Source: Rhodeus uyekii
Lineage: Eukaryota; Chordata; Actinopteri; Cypriniformes; Acheilognathidae
Reading direction: 5' to 3'
DNA: 64,000 nt
Assembly (NCBI GenBank): GCA_037043235.1
Contig: JAWRVZ010000089.1
Location: forward strand, 124,001-188,000
Below the pieces are notes generated by a model. The model did no database searches and was not told the DNA's origin. It was given only the letters and a program-made list of their open reading frames with translations. Every line of letters begins with the position of its first letter. Position 1 is the first letter of the stretch. The translations under genes and the position numbers were made by a program. This document shows positions 21,311 through 34,494 of this stretch, piece after piece.

Positions 21311-22861
21311 ATTCTGTCACATCAGTTTTCGGTTTCTAGTGTTTAGATTGGCAGAGCTCTGACACTGGCCCTTGTTGTGTTTATGTGAGAGCGCGTGACT
21401 TGCAGTGTGCGCTCTCGTGTCCGTGTCTTTAGTTGGCTACTTCCCTGCCATTTGTTAATTTTTGTTTTATTATTATTATTATTATTTTCTCCTAGTTATC
21501 ACATCTGACATAATTTATAAGTTAGAAGAGTAATAAGTTAGAAGGGGAAAAAATACTTCAGACCATGATTTTGGAGTATTCAGACACACAAATGATGTCA
21601 GAGGCGCAGATATAGGTTATTAGAAGATTTGCTATCTTCACTCCCATTGTAGGAAAAACTGTATTTTCTTGTTTTTGTTTCAAACACAGCATTAAGCTAA
21701 TTATAACTAGTTGAAAACTCCTTGAGGCTGTCATTTTTTGCTAATTGTCAATTTCCCATTAACGCATATAAGAGATTATAAATATACAACGGCTGAAAAG
21801 GCAGCAATTGTGTCACAAACAATCACACAGACAAGCTGGAATTATTCTTGGACTAGTGCGTCCATGACATCGTCATTAACCTTTTTTAGTTTTACAAATT
21901 GCCAAGTGGAACTTCTCGTTGACGTTTGACCTTTCTGTTGTATTAGTAAAAGCTTTTAAAATCAAAAACGTCCACTGGGAATGCTGGAGATGTCTGTAGG
22001 CGGTCTGTTGAGAACAGAAGGAACAGCTGAAGGTCATATGAAGATGACAGGCAACTTCATGGTTTTTAACTCCGGCAACAGGCTGTGAGTTGTCTCAGAG
22101 TAGAGCGGACTCCAGTGAAAATTCACAGTTTATATCTTTGCAACACAAAGAACACTAAATGGTTGGAAAGATATCAAGTAGGAATTTTCCACTTCCTCCT
22201 TCAAGCATTGATTTTTCAGGCACACCTGCAGGAATGGAGGAAGAGATGTGCTCGCGGTGGAGAGAAAGAAGTGAAAGTAATGCCTTCCTGTCCTTCATGA
22301 TCCACTGCCCTCCACGCCTCGCTGGTAATCCCGCTCATCAGACTCACACCTGAGTGGCGGCAGGAGAAGAGAGACGCTCCTGGGAGACTGACTGCTGAAA
22401 CAAAAAATAATTTTCTAACAGCACAGTCTGCCCTCGCCGTCTAATGGAAACACTCCACTGAAGCTGGCCTGCATGATAGATGAGATGTTCACTCCATTCA
22501 TAGCGGCATCTTTCAGCACTGATTTAACAGGCTGCAGGCGAGTGTACTAATGACCTTGCTTTATCTTACAGCACTCTGTTCTCACAACACTGTCAGATTA
22601 ATATCAAAAGCCTTGTTTTCCATTTATCCAATTGATGTTTTGCTGTGTTCCACCTCCTGGTGACTGTTGCTTTCAGTTATATGCTCACAAAACAAGTATA
22701 TAGCTTGGCTTAATGAATACTGGATGATATGTATTATATGCTAGTGCTAGTGAGTAAATAAAAGTAAAACTGCATTTTACAGTAGTGTGACAGTAGCTTG
22801 AACAGTGTGATCCCAGTAACTGTTTTTAATGGCACCTTAAATTAGTGGGGCAAAATTAAAA
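21311..22861. other. Intergenic, no gene recognised
   Basis: Contains an ATT run near 21467-21486. The part 22080-22600 is more GC-rich and has overlapping short frames (22085-22300, 22159-22353), but they show no domain or splice context. It might be regulatory; this is a guess from composition only. Confidence 0.4.
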
Positions 22862-22863
22862 TA

Positions 22864-23072
22864 CAGTAATTCCTTGTTTATCACGGTTAATGTGGACCGG
22901 AACTCCCCGCGATAGGTGAAAATCCGCAAAGTAGGATTGTCCCCCCTAGGAATTTCCGTATATGTGTGTGTAGGTACCAGAATGTTTAAAATATGTATAT
23001 TTATACTTTATATATATTCTGATTAAATCTATTTAATTATAAAACCTTAATTTTATACATTTACTCTCTCTC

Positions 23073-23109
<37 letters not shown>

Positions 23110-23573
23110 CGTTACGTATTATGGCGTATTATGTATTTCACTCGTCAAGGACAGTAGTATCTTGAGACTCCAGTAATGACGACGATGACAGACCTGTGCG
23201 GTTCGATGAATGTGATGCCTTTAAATCAGTTCGGGAAGTGCCTCATCGTCAGATATCGGCGCTGGATTGTCAACATTTGCTTCTGAGAGAGGCGAAGACA
23301 CTCCCACTCCACTTGTGCTCTCATTGGTCGATCTCGCGCAGGGAACCAATCACGTGTCTTGTCTGAGTGCCCGTGGGCGTGTACAAAGCCTCTGAGAGAG
23401 TTTCTCTCTTTGTCTGGCATCCTGGGAAACCGTTTATCTCGCATCACAATGAAGCAACTTCCTATATGATGCTACTTCCGATATGATTTTAATTTTTTGA
23501 TGAATATTTTTGAAAACTTCGCACTGCACTGAGGCCGCGAAACTTCAACCGCGAAGTGGCGAAAGGATTACTG
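22864..23573. mobile_element. pogo/Tigger-like non-autonomous element with TA target
   Basis: Termini cagtaattccttgtttatc at 22864 and gcgaaaggattactg ending at 23573 form an imperfect inverted pair, flanked by TA on both sides. Subterminal blocks cgcgataggtgaaaatccgc (left) and aaccgcgaagtggc (right) are typical of a fish Tigger-type MITE family. No transposase frame remains. A CT/TC array lies at about 23062-23106. Confidence 0.72.
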
Positions 23574-23737
23574 TAGTTGTTTGCATTTTTGGTCCAAATT
23601 TGTGGACTGAATTACAGTCAAATAATTATTGTGACATCAGAAATGGTAACATTGTATCTAATATTATTTCCATTTATTTAAAAAAGGGTTCAAACAACAT
23701 TTTTTATCTGATCTTGCTATTAAATGTCAGGCTATTA

Positions 23738-23812
23738 AAGGGATAGTTCACCCAATTTTTTAATTTTGTCATTATTTACTCACCCTTAAGTTGTTTCAAA
23801 CCTTCCTTTGTA
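23738..23812. repeat. Cyprinid dispersed repeat fragment (agttcaccc type)
   Basis: Reads aaagggatagttcacccaat followed by ttttgtcattatttactcac and ccttaagttgtttcaaacc. This is the start of a very common cyprinid repeat, also met in another form at 37961-38180. A degraded relative may lie at 24714-24740. Confidence 0.6.
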
Positions 23813-26147
23813 AGTCAATAGGTGCTGGTTACTATAATTCTTCAAAATATCTTATACATAAATGCTTTAGAATTTCAACCCTTTTCCCCGCCATTGACAG
23901 ATTGTTCTGGCTATCTGTGTTTTCACTGTCATATGGAGCTGTTATCTTCTAAAAGAGTTCTGAATCTCCGGATCAAAAGACAGATGAAGCAGAAACAAGC
24001 GATAAAAGAATTGCTTATGTACATATAAATTACCGCAATCAACATTAAACAGCATATAATATCAAAACTGTGTATACTGAATGAAATGTCAGCGCAGTAC
24101 AAGGTATAGGACCTTGGAGCTTTGGGGGTGTTGGTGGAAGAGATCCATCGGTTTTGATCATCGTTCTGAATCCTACCCGGACGTGGTCTTTAACAAAAAC
24201 ACAACTTTCTCAACTTTTTGTTCAAAAGGTTTATTTTTTTATGATACTTAGTCACATTCAAGTGTTAATAAAGAAAGAATTCTTGAGAAACTAAAATTTT
24301 AATATTGCAGCTCAATCTTGAGCAGGTCATTTTCGTGTGACTTTTAAAAATCCACATGATATTTCCAGGCTACTTGCATTGCTAAATGTCAGCTCAGCTC
24401 ACCAAGAGAGATGCCAACTGCACTTTCGCAGATCTGACGCCCTTATTGAGTTTCAGCCGTGTTTCTCACCTCCCACCAGCAGGTTTGAGTGGTTCTCCGT
24501 CAGGAGACATTTGAATTATGCAAATGAAGTAAATAATACACCACCCAAAGGCAATGCCTATTTTTAATTTTGACTGTTATAATTAATCTGTTGTGTTCTA
24601 AATGAATAATTAACTTCCCAATAATCATTTCAAACGAGTCTGTAAAGGCTCTTTTGGGGGGTCAGATGTGCAAGTATGTCTGTGTCATTGTGGCGGTTGA
24701 GTCTTTTAAAGGGTACTTTAGCCCAAAATGAAAATTTCGTTGCATCTGGTTTCTACGGAGCAAACAGAGGAACACGATGATGAAAAATTATTTGTTAAGG
24801 CTTTTGCTTTCTCTCGCAAATCTTTTTGCATCCCACTGAGAAACTTTGCATGCAAAGATCTTTCGGGGAGCACAAAAATTTCACAAGAGAATGCAATTGT
24901 TTTTTTTTTTAAATTTCCCCCATCCCATCCGATATTCCCTTCCACAACCATAGTTTTCAGACTGGTTTTCATAGCTTTGTTTTGTCATATCACAGTGTTC
25001 TAGATTCAATTCAAACAAGCTTTAAAGTAAAAAGCCCCCACCCCACCCCTATCCTTCAGGCTATCATTCTTGCAATTCGATTTTCAAATCAAACTTCATT
25101 TGATTTCATAGAGTCTCTCTCATGTGTTGTGCTAGATTTTTTTTGTCAAACTGGTGACGTTTCTGATAAAAAGAAATCTGAAGCTGTCAAAAATCTTTTA
25201 AAGAAACTCTCTCTTTCTGAATGACTTGGCAGTGTGCTATGACATTGCTGAAACATCAACAGAGGCAGGCTGAGTTTAAAGAGGAACAACAAAAGATGGA
25301 CGCTTCCGTTCAAGGTCAATGCTTTGACTTTGGTTGCAAAAAATGTATTTCATTTTCTCACCGCAGAGGAGGGAAAGAGAGTGAGAGACAGGATTCAGGG
25401 AGCTGAGAATAAACCAAGTTAGACCCCTTCGATCTGTCACTTAGGCTTTGCTCAGACAGGCAGCAAAAATCCGATATTTCCGTATCCGTCCACAATCCGT
25501 TTAGATCAGAGGTTCTTAACCTTGGGGACAGTGTCTGAACAAATGGATTCGATTTGATTACTTGCGCAATGACATTGTGCACATTCTGTCCAAAAGATTG
25601 GATTTGAAAAACAAAAGCTTTTGACTGGCCCATCCATTTTTAAATAGCTACATACATCATTTTAAGCATTTGAGTGATTTACAAACAGCTGGTAGATCTT
25701 TTCTTAGTTTCATATATATAGGGGCTGTACATATTTTATAAACTATTTTTTAAAGCATGAATCACATGTGGACTCACCAGCAGTAAATGCAAAGAAGTGT
25801 TTCATGCTATCTACATGAGCACACATGACCAAAATAGAAAACATCCTATAATACACAACAGTGATTTTCATACAGAGCGTTTGATTGATTTTCAGGAGAT
25901 TAATTCATAGCATTTGAATAGCTTCTTTTGGTTGCTCAAGAATTTCAGTTTTCGAATTTTGGAGATCTTTTTGAGATCATTGCTCTGTTTGCTTGTAGTT
26001 GTACGCTGTTCAATAATAATGAGCCACCTGATCTCACTAGATCTCACAAATCACTAGATCTCACTCACCTTCAGTGTAAATTATTTAATATCTGCATTCA
26101 GTCGTTTAATTAAGAGCATTCAAATAAGAGCTTTTGGCAGATTGATT
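23813..26147. other. Intergenic, no gene recognised
   Basis: No gene recognised. Short frames on both strands around 24718-25003 are mirror images over the same bases and show no domain. The frame 25221-25406 plus and its neighbours have no splice signals or recognised motif. Confidence 0.4.
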
Positions 26148-26885
26148 TAAAGGTGCAGTATGAAATATTGATAGCTAGTGGTTGAAATGGGTAGTGCAGT
26201 CCAAATCAAAATATTGGAGTGAGTTGCTTTCCCCGCTGCCAGACTCCATGCTCATGTGGGTTGCCAGATTGAGGACACTCAAATGTGAACGAGCACAATT
26301 GACAATGGAAGACGAGTCTTACACTGTAAGTTGATGAGCTGATTTATCCACCTTTTATCCACCTGATTTATACCTTTTAATAGCTTTTTGTAGATGGATG
26401 ATGAGGCTTTTTTTGGTCATATAGAATCTGTGATCTCTGACCTAGTTTGTTTGCTGGCTTCCAAAATGCTGTTACGCTTGGTAGGAAGTCTTCAACACAA
26501 TGAGATTGCCCCTTAAATTGGCGACCGGAAACTACTTCCACCCACATTTGAATGCTATGGGAACTTTGTATACCGTGTTTTCTGGCAACTGACAACTTGT
26601 GGTGTCAAAAGTACTATTGGATTAAATTGGTATTTTTCAACGCACTTTTCAAAGTAGAATAACTGATGTGGCATTGCTTTATGGAGAAACGTGAACTTAG
26701 TATGTTTCCTAAATGTCTGCAAGCATATTATAGTATGTTTGTGCTTTAGTACAGAGTTAATAAAATATACGATTAATATTACCGTTTTAAAGGAAAAAAT
26801 ATATATTTTGTTACATCTTTCCAAGCAAGGGTGGCGCCATCTTGCAATACACCACAGGGTTGATTGCTCCGTGGAATAATGTACA
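26148..26885. repeat. Cyprinid dispersed DNA repeat (ttaaaggtgcagtatg type)
   Basis: Starts taaaggtgcagtatgaaat. It contains the blocks tgggttgccaga, ttctggcaactgacaac, gtggcattgctttatgg, cctaaatgtctgcaagc and ggtggcgccatcttgcaat in the order I recall from an abundant cyprinid repeat. The last copies usually end before a ggtgcacctttaa-type inverted end, which is not clear here. The minus-strand frame at 26555-26923 is a by-product of this repeat. Confidence 0.55.
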
Positions 26886-29800
26886 TTTTTGCTAAATAAG
26901 GTAAACTTGACTGACTGCTTCATTTCTACTTTAACATAATAACAATATTCTTAACCATTAATTTGACAGAATACTTTCCAGACTAGAAAAATGCTTGTTT
27001 GATCACTTAGTTTCTTAAGCTGGGGGCACGCTGTTTGATTTTGAACACAATTTGGCCATCTGAGACAAATTTTGCAAATCCGAAAAGATTACTCTGATAC
27101 TAGACTAAAAACTGAAGTCTTTGATTGTTAATTTGACATGTTCACCAACAGCCAATTAATGACCATTGCGATCAGATTTGATCTCCAGCGAAATTCTGGT
27201 AGTGTCAAATTGTCTTTGTTTTTCAAGACAAGCCATGACCAAAATTAGCATTAGATATTTCCTTGTAGCCACCATTTCAATCCCATGTGCAATGCAGCTC
27301 ACTGTCACGAACGTGTTATTGATTATGTAAAACTCCAGAAGAGTTTTCTTGTCTACGTCCGTTTTTAACATGTCTTGACTGTCGTACAGTCTGACATTAA
27401 TGAGATCTTGAGATCTGGGCTTACAGCAAGGATCATGTTTGTACAGTCTGACAAGCAACAATCATACAGGACTATTATAAATTGTACAATGTGCACCCAG
27501 AATTACAATAACTTGAGTGCAGCCAACACCATTTATTTAATTTTTTAAAAAAAGAACGTTTATTTATAATTTAAGAAAAAAATCATGTGGTAACAAGGCA
27601 CAAAATGTGGGACCAAATAAGTGTTTTTGTTCAATAACATAATTTTCTAAATTATTAACTATTGTTGTTGTTATTATTAACTATTATTAATTAAAAATAA
27701 GATTACTGTATATCACATTTTTAAGTCAAGATAGGCCAAACTCATAATTTTAAGTGGAGATTTCAGTGTGTAAAACCTTCAGTTGATGGCTCATAGTTTA
27801 TAAAAATAAATACAAAATAAAATATTATAGCATTATTATATGCGTCAAAAGTGTAAACTGTTTTCTTATCTTCACTCATTTTGTTTAGAACACCATTAGT
27901 AGGACCAAGTCAGAGAAAGATATATTTATTCTCATAACCTTTCCAGTGTTTGTTCCCACTTTCCGCCTGATTTCCATCTCCTTGCTTTGCAGTTCACGAG
28001 AAGTGGGCTGGGTTATGTGTTTCCCCGTACCCCCACTCACTTTTTCTCACTCTCTTGATCTTTTTTTGACTGGAAGAGCAGAACGCAGGGATTTCCTCCA
28101 CCCAATGATTTGCAAGAGCTTGACAGCAGAATGAATTATGGGCGCCCATCAGAGCATAATGCTTCAACATTAATGAGATACAGCAACACATTAACGTAGT
28201 AGGTCTGCATTGAGCAGCGGCAGATCTTAGAAAATCCCCTGTTGAACAACATTAAGTTGTGTGATGATGTGAGAAGTTGCTCTCTTTAGAAAGTTTTTAC
28301 TTGAAAATTAGATGGCTTTGCTAATGTTATACAGTGCCGATTGTATGCAATGCAAATTGCTATTGATTTTCAACTCCTCTTGCATGAGGTCGGATGTTGT
28401 AGGTTCTATAGAGCATATGTTGTTTTTTCATGCTTAAAATAGTTTCATCCCATTTTTCTTGTTAGTTGCTTTTATAAGAAGGCCAGGCAATAAGTGAAGC
28501 TGTGAAGAAGACAAAAGGTGCGAGAGAGACAGAGAAAGAGATAGACCTTGGTTTTCTCACTTCCCTTAGCTGCCTCTTAAAGGGATTCTCAGAGAGCAGG
28601 TTACCACGAGGCCATCGTGAGCCCGTTTCACATTTAATGTTTGAAGATTTCCCGTGTCTCTCAGCCTGCTCCCTATGGAGCCAATCTTGCCATGTTCTGA
28701 CTCTGATGGACCACCACAGAGTCTTCTAAAGGCAGAGCAACAGGAGAGCTGTCGCATTTGCAATGGTGCAATCACCTTCCTGTGAATGCTATGTGAGGAA
28801 ATGCTTTTAAAACAAAGCTTTGCCTCTCGAGTGGCCTTCGTGTCTGCTGTAATCCCTGCACTCCTTGTGTGCTCCAGGTAAGCAATCAGCATTCCCAGAA
28901 TGCATGTTGGATGAAATGTCACCACTTTGACATTTTCAGAGCTCGGTTTTTGCCAGTTGTTGAGTCTGTCTTCTGACTATATGATGAAAATATGTTGTAT
29001 TTATATCTTGGCAATAGTAAAAATGTTTGTGCCTCTGTGAAGGTCAGCAGGTCATCTTGGACATCTCTTCGGTGACCAGCAGAAGTGAAGTGATTGGGGG
29101 CAGTGGTGGAGGTGGAAGCTCCACTAGTTTTGTCGATGAAGTGTCAACCAGGTTGAAATGTCAGTGACAGATGGATCATGGGAAAATTAGTGTGGAGTGT
29201 TGTTGGCAAGCAACTCTTATCGCTGCATTTTTCATTATGTGTGAAGAAGATATGGTATGTTGATGATTTTTAAAGTTATGCCAGGGCACTTCAGCCCTTT
29301 TCAGGATATCTTAGTGTCTAGAGAGTAACATAATCGTGTTCTGGATTCTTTGATAAATAAATAAATCTAATGCATCCTTGGTAAATAAAAGTATTAATTT
29401 CTTTCAAATATATGAAATATAAGTCATTATACTAATTGTTGTTGATGAACTTTACATTGTATTTAATGTAATACAATTTTAGCTCTTGTTAAAGTTAACA
29501 CAATATTAATATAACATTTTAATTTTTTACCCCCACAAAAATTAGTTTTGTGTTTGAACCATAATTGGCAGACCCCCTGCGGTACTACTGTGGACCCCCA
29601 TTGGAGACTCCTGATTAATGTTTTTTTCTTTAGTGTCTTTTTTTCCCATTTGCTATGCTCTTTTTTTAATAACTATAATCACAAAACACTGTGTGGACAG
29701 GAATTATGAAAAAATACATCATCAACTGTACTGTTGATTTGTGTGACCAGTTTTAAGATAATGACTGTTTTAATGTATATTCCATTGTCTTGCCGTTTGT

Positions 29801-32800
29801 TCATTTCTACCTCCCGTTTCTCAATTTCACCATTGACTTTGATAGTTGTGAAAGAAGAAGAGAATAACTTTTCTCAGGAGTTTGTTGTTTGGTACAGATG
29901 GCTCTGAGAGACACTCGTGTCTAATCAACGAAGACTAATAGCTTCGGAGAGTTATGCAGTTGTTACAAATAAAGGGAGGGAGATCAAAAGATGATGAATC
30001 TCATTCCCAACAGAAATTAAAAAAGAGTGCGTGACACTTAATTACGATCAAGATAATTACAGATGTTGAATATTTAAAAGCCATGAGAACTTTGTCTTTC
30101 AAACGTGTTGTACTGTGTCACTTGTAGGCTTTTAAAGGTGCGTATAAAGACAACATAACATGCTTTGGCTTTAATTTAACCAATTTGAACTAGTTTAAAG
30201 TTTCCTGTACTGTATGTTCTTTCGTGTATGTATATATTTATTCTTTTTTGCCTTGAGCCATGTGCAAATATCACATATTTCAACATCATAAGAGAGAAAA
30301 ATGCATATTTCTTTTTAAAATACTATTTACATATGTTTTGAACAAGATGTACGTTTATTGTAATGAAGTAAATGCATTATTGAATCCCTGGTTCTGTGTT
30401 TGTGGAAATAACAATCAATCAAAGCCATCTCTGACATGAGACACATGAATTGGCCCCTAAAGCAAGGCTCTGCGATTTAATCAGCTTCAGTAAGAGGCAG
30501 GTAGAAAACGAGTGTGAAGGTGCAAAACGAGAAGAGAGCCCCATGAGGTTCATCTGAACTTTCAAAGAAATCCAATTAAACGAGGGAGATAAAGAGGCAA
30601 ACACCAGCAGGGTTCCCTTTGTCTGCAGCTCTTTTAGTACAAAATGCTATTTGTTCACTGCATTGCCAGAAGATGTTAAGAAAGTAAGTAAGTAAATAAA
30701 TAAATAAATGAAACAAGCCCAGTCTGCTGCTGTTAAGGTTTGACGAGTATTTTTTGTGCACGGGTTCAAAGTGAACATAAACCGTGGTGCTCGGGAAAGC
30801 AAAATGGGTGCCAAGGTGCTTATCACATCTGCTTGTTTTTAATGAGTCATGATATACCTTTTTTCTCAGCATGCGACGTGAGACGTGCATGCTGGATCCT
30901 AAAATAAGGCATGGCGAGGAAATTCAATGTTTGCACAGCTCTCATGGATCTCAAATTGCGTAATTTAAAACCTGAGAGCATTTGTCAGGGATTTCACACT
31001 TGAAAATGATACACTCTGTTATTATTATTGACAATTTTGGTGACAGCGAATGATATGCGTGTCACATTAATATTGAGTTTGTCTGAGATCCTATTGGTGT
31101 TTTTCTTGTTATTTTTCGGTTTTTTTTTCGTTTTTTTTGCAACGATGAATTGAATGGATGTATGGATCGATGGATGGATTGAAGAAAAGAACTAAAGGGT
31201 ATGTGTTGATTAATGGGAATTGTTATAACCAGCTAGCTTTGATTTAATTCGATTCTAAAGTGAACTGGATAAAATGAACGTACTGAAGAAACATTTGAAG
31301 ATTTTATAATGGGGTTTTCAGTTTATGAGCAAGAGTATCATTTATTAATTCAAATCTTATGGACTCCCAGTTTCAATTCCAGTAAGGTGAAATAAAGTAA
31401 AACTTTTCAATATCAGACGTATTTATTTGGTCTTTTTGCAAAACATTCTGTTGTAGCTGAATATGAACAAAAATCAGAAGAGAAGCGATACTGCTGTCAT
31501 ACAGCCCTATTGTGGCTGCGGTGTGTCACTGTTGGCACATGACAAGCATGACATGGCACCATGGGAATAATAAGGTGATATGTTCTAAAATAAAGGTTGC
31601 CTTTAAAAAAAATCATGCTGGGGGACCGCTAGAATATTTTAAACTTACGCGACAAAAGGGTTAAAGTATTTTTTGTCATATTTTTGCATGTATTTCTCTG
31701 TTTAAGTGCAAGAAAACGCAAAGGAGAACTAAATTCAGTATTCACACACTATATAAGAGGCGCTTTTTGTGTGTGTGCTTTGGTTGTGTGTGCAGCACAT
31801 AAAACAGTGTGTATGTACTGAATTAAGTGTCTTCTTGAGCTTGAATGGTTTAGTATCTCATTAAAATGCATGGATCCACAGTTCTTGGAAATTTGGAACG
31901 GGTTCTAAATGGGAAAAAGTATGTTTCTATCAAGTTACTAGATGAGAAGGTTTGGGGTGCGAGTGTGTGCAGTTTACGTTGCAGAACAAAACGTCCAAAT
32001 AGCGTCAAGTTATGTTTACCCCGTTGAAAAACCATATGCTTACCCTATTATAAAAGCCTTAAAAAAATCTCGAGGGAACCGCTGGCAAATTAGTTTTATG
32101 GGTTTTTGACGTCACACTGACATCACACTATAAAAGAAACGTTGTGGATGTTGTTGCAGCTTTCCTTTGTAAAGAAAAATAGTCTGCCTCTAAGAGTGTT
32201 TCAATGAATTTCTGTTGTTCCTGTGAAAGATAGCTGGACACACGGATTGAATGTTCATTCTTTTAACATTATTTTAGTAGCATGTTCATCATTATTTGCC
32301 ATATTTGTGATGTAATTTCTCATTTTTTTGGAAACAGTATCTTACAACTGCGATATTGAGGCCTGCAGAAAGCCTGGTGCCCGGGGTCTCTGCCTGGGAA
32401 GTGCAATCTGTCTTTGTAAAGGGTCTGCTCAAACAACAAGAGCAGAGTGATTTACGATGCCTAACTGATGCCAAAAGCTCTGGCCATGAGCTGCCAGTGT
32501 GGCTCCACTCGCCTCCATTACTGGTCAAGAGCCATGGCAACAGCCAGACTCCCATTACATAATGCAATGGCTGGTCTTAATGGAAGTATTTTATGTTGTG
32601 GAAACTGTATATCCATATTTACAGTCCAGAGTGGAATCTATTTCCTGCTCTTGTAGAGTTTTATGTTTTATGTACACTTTTCCAGGTAATTGAGCAGTGG
32701 CATGACTGATGAAGACTGATTCCATCAAAATAAAAAAGAAGCAAAATTGGCTCGATGGCATGAGTTTACAGCAGAAATAGATTTGATTTGGGAGGCGTTT

Positions 32801-33473
32801 CTGGGAAACCCTTTTGACAGCAGTCAAAATTGTGTGCAATTATGGTTGGCGGCACAGATATTACACCCTTCATCCTTGTGAATATGTTCTTGATTATAAT
32901 GGATATAACATTATAACAAAGAGTGCATTATTTCTCAGCACTATAGTTTGGATAAACAAAGAGGCTCCCGAGATATTTTCTTTTAAATTCTGAATGAAAT
33001 GAGTTCGGAGTAGTTTTTTTTTTCTATTGGCATTCTATATGAAAATAGCTCCTTTCAAGCTGTGCAAATTAATTTGGGTAAAATCACTCCCGGGATTAAT
33101 GGTGTCCTTTGATGTTTCTTTGGGTTTTGTGAAATGGTCAATTTCTCTACAGAGCATGTGTCTTCCTCTTGCAAATAATTTATGTCTTCTTTTGTCCTTG
33201 TCTTCTGGTGGGCCCTGGATTCTGTGATCTTTAGCGGGTCTACCAGCACTTTTAATCTAATCAACATAATTATTAAGAGCAGCTCTAGTGTGTGTGTTGT
33301 AAGGAAATATTTTTGTCAAATATGCTGTGTTGAGCATCTCATTATAATTTTTTTGCACCCTAAAGACTAGTTTTAGCATGCTAGTGTGTTGGGGAGTAAC
33401 TAACTAAATGCACTGCATACATTTGTGTGACAGTAGTTCTGTTTTCTATAGTGTTGCTTTTCCAGTGATAAAC
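26886..33473. other. Gene-free region with minor repeats
   Basis: About 6.6 kb without a gene I can recognise. It holds a fragment of the cyprinid repeat near 29330-29405, an AAGT/AAAT tetramer run at 30681-30709 and a GGAT-like run near 31154-31188. Many frames of 60-119 codons occur on both strands (for example 28566-28925 minus), but none shows a domain, and none is bounded by good splice sites. Parts such as 32340-32580 look unique and GC-balanced. Confidence 0.45.
29330..29405 (+). repeat. Cyprinid dispersed repeat (copy 2, 3' end only)
   Basis: Reads ggattctttgataaataaat followed by taatgcatccttgg and aaataaaagtattaatttctttc, the 3' end of the family also present at 19341-19800, 38480-38850 and 46830-47310. 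Confidence 0.6.
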
Positions 33474-33475
33474 TA

Positions 33476-34492
33476 CAGTGGAGTCCACTTATCTCGACCT
33501 CGGTTAACTCGCCAACCCTATTATGTTAATGGTTTTGAAGTGGAACCGCCAAACTCCCTCATTGTCTATTCATTTATATCTTTATTATCAAATTCACCAC
33601 TTCACATGGTTATCTTGATCTCGTGACTAATAATTGTACCTAGTTCACTGCGCATGCGCCGAGTTCGCGTTGCACGTGCATGCCATGACCATTTTTGGTC
33701 TTTCCAGTCCTTCCGGCGGCTTTGCGTTAGCCCAGTCAGATTGTGATTTTACAGCGGTAGGACGCATCCGTTTGTGTAGTCATGTCATGAGGGCCGTATG
33801 TTGTGTAATTGATGGTTTCATGTTATATAGTTGTGACCTCGAGCACTTTTGTGATATACACAATGTTTCGTTGATTATTTTTCTTCTTTGAAATTATTTT
33901 CTTTACGTTAATCTTCTCTTTCTTTCATTTTCATTGCTTCCGAGTCCTCAAACTTATTTGTGTTACTCCAGTGATCCAATAAATGACATTTTGATGGGAC
34001 GAATGCTGGTGTTCAGGAGTGATTACGAAATTACACAACGCAGATTACACACCTACAGAGGCACAGGAGTTTCCAGATAACATTGACATCGACAAAGACG
34101 TTGTTACTGATAGAAGCATTTGTTTTCAAGCAGACCATTAAAGATAAAACGCAACAAAGCATTTTACACTTTGTAAAGAAACCATAGTAACCGCGTGTGC
34201 AATACTTATGTGTGTTGTGACTGTTTACGCTGTGAGCGATCATTGTGTTTGCAATGTTGGAGAATATAATTATAGGTTTGTATGGAGAATGGAAGGTGGT
34301 TTTTATTGTATACTGGTAAATCTCTTCTGTTAGTTGGTGCACATTTGCCTTTTGTTGTTAGCAAACATATACAGTGTATGTACATTTTTATAGCATGCCG
34401 ATCGCCATATTGGCTTTTGGTTATCTCGATCCTCGGTTATCTCGACACTTTTTTGCAACTCCCGAGGCCGTCAACATAACCGGATTCCACTG
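33476..34492. mobile_element. pogo-like non-autonomous element, cagtggaatcc termini
   Basis: Left end cagtggagtccacttatctc at 33476, right end gttatctcgaca...ataaccggattccactg ending at 34492; the two are an imperfect inverted pair flanked by TA (33474-33475 and 34493-34494). TA targets and the CAGTG...CACTG ends fit the pogo/Tigger branch of Tc1/mariner. The 1.0-kb interior has no transposase frame. The frame 33634-33891 has no recognisable domain. Confidence 0.7.
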
Positions 34493-34494
34493 TA

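Noticed and set aside
26555..26923. 122-codon minus-strand frame
   Set aside because: Lies almost wholly in a dispersed cyprinid repeat; no domain.
28566..28925. 119-codon minus-strand frame in a GC-balanced stretch
   Set aside because: No recognisable domain, no splice signals at its ends, and overlapping frames on the other strand.
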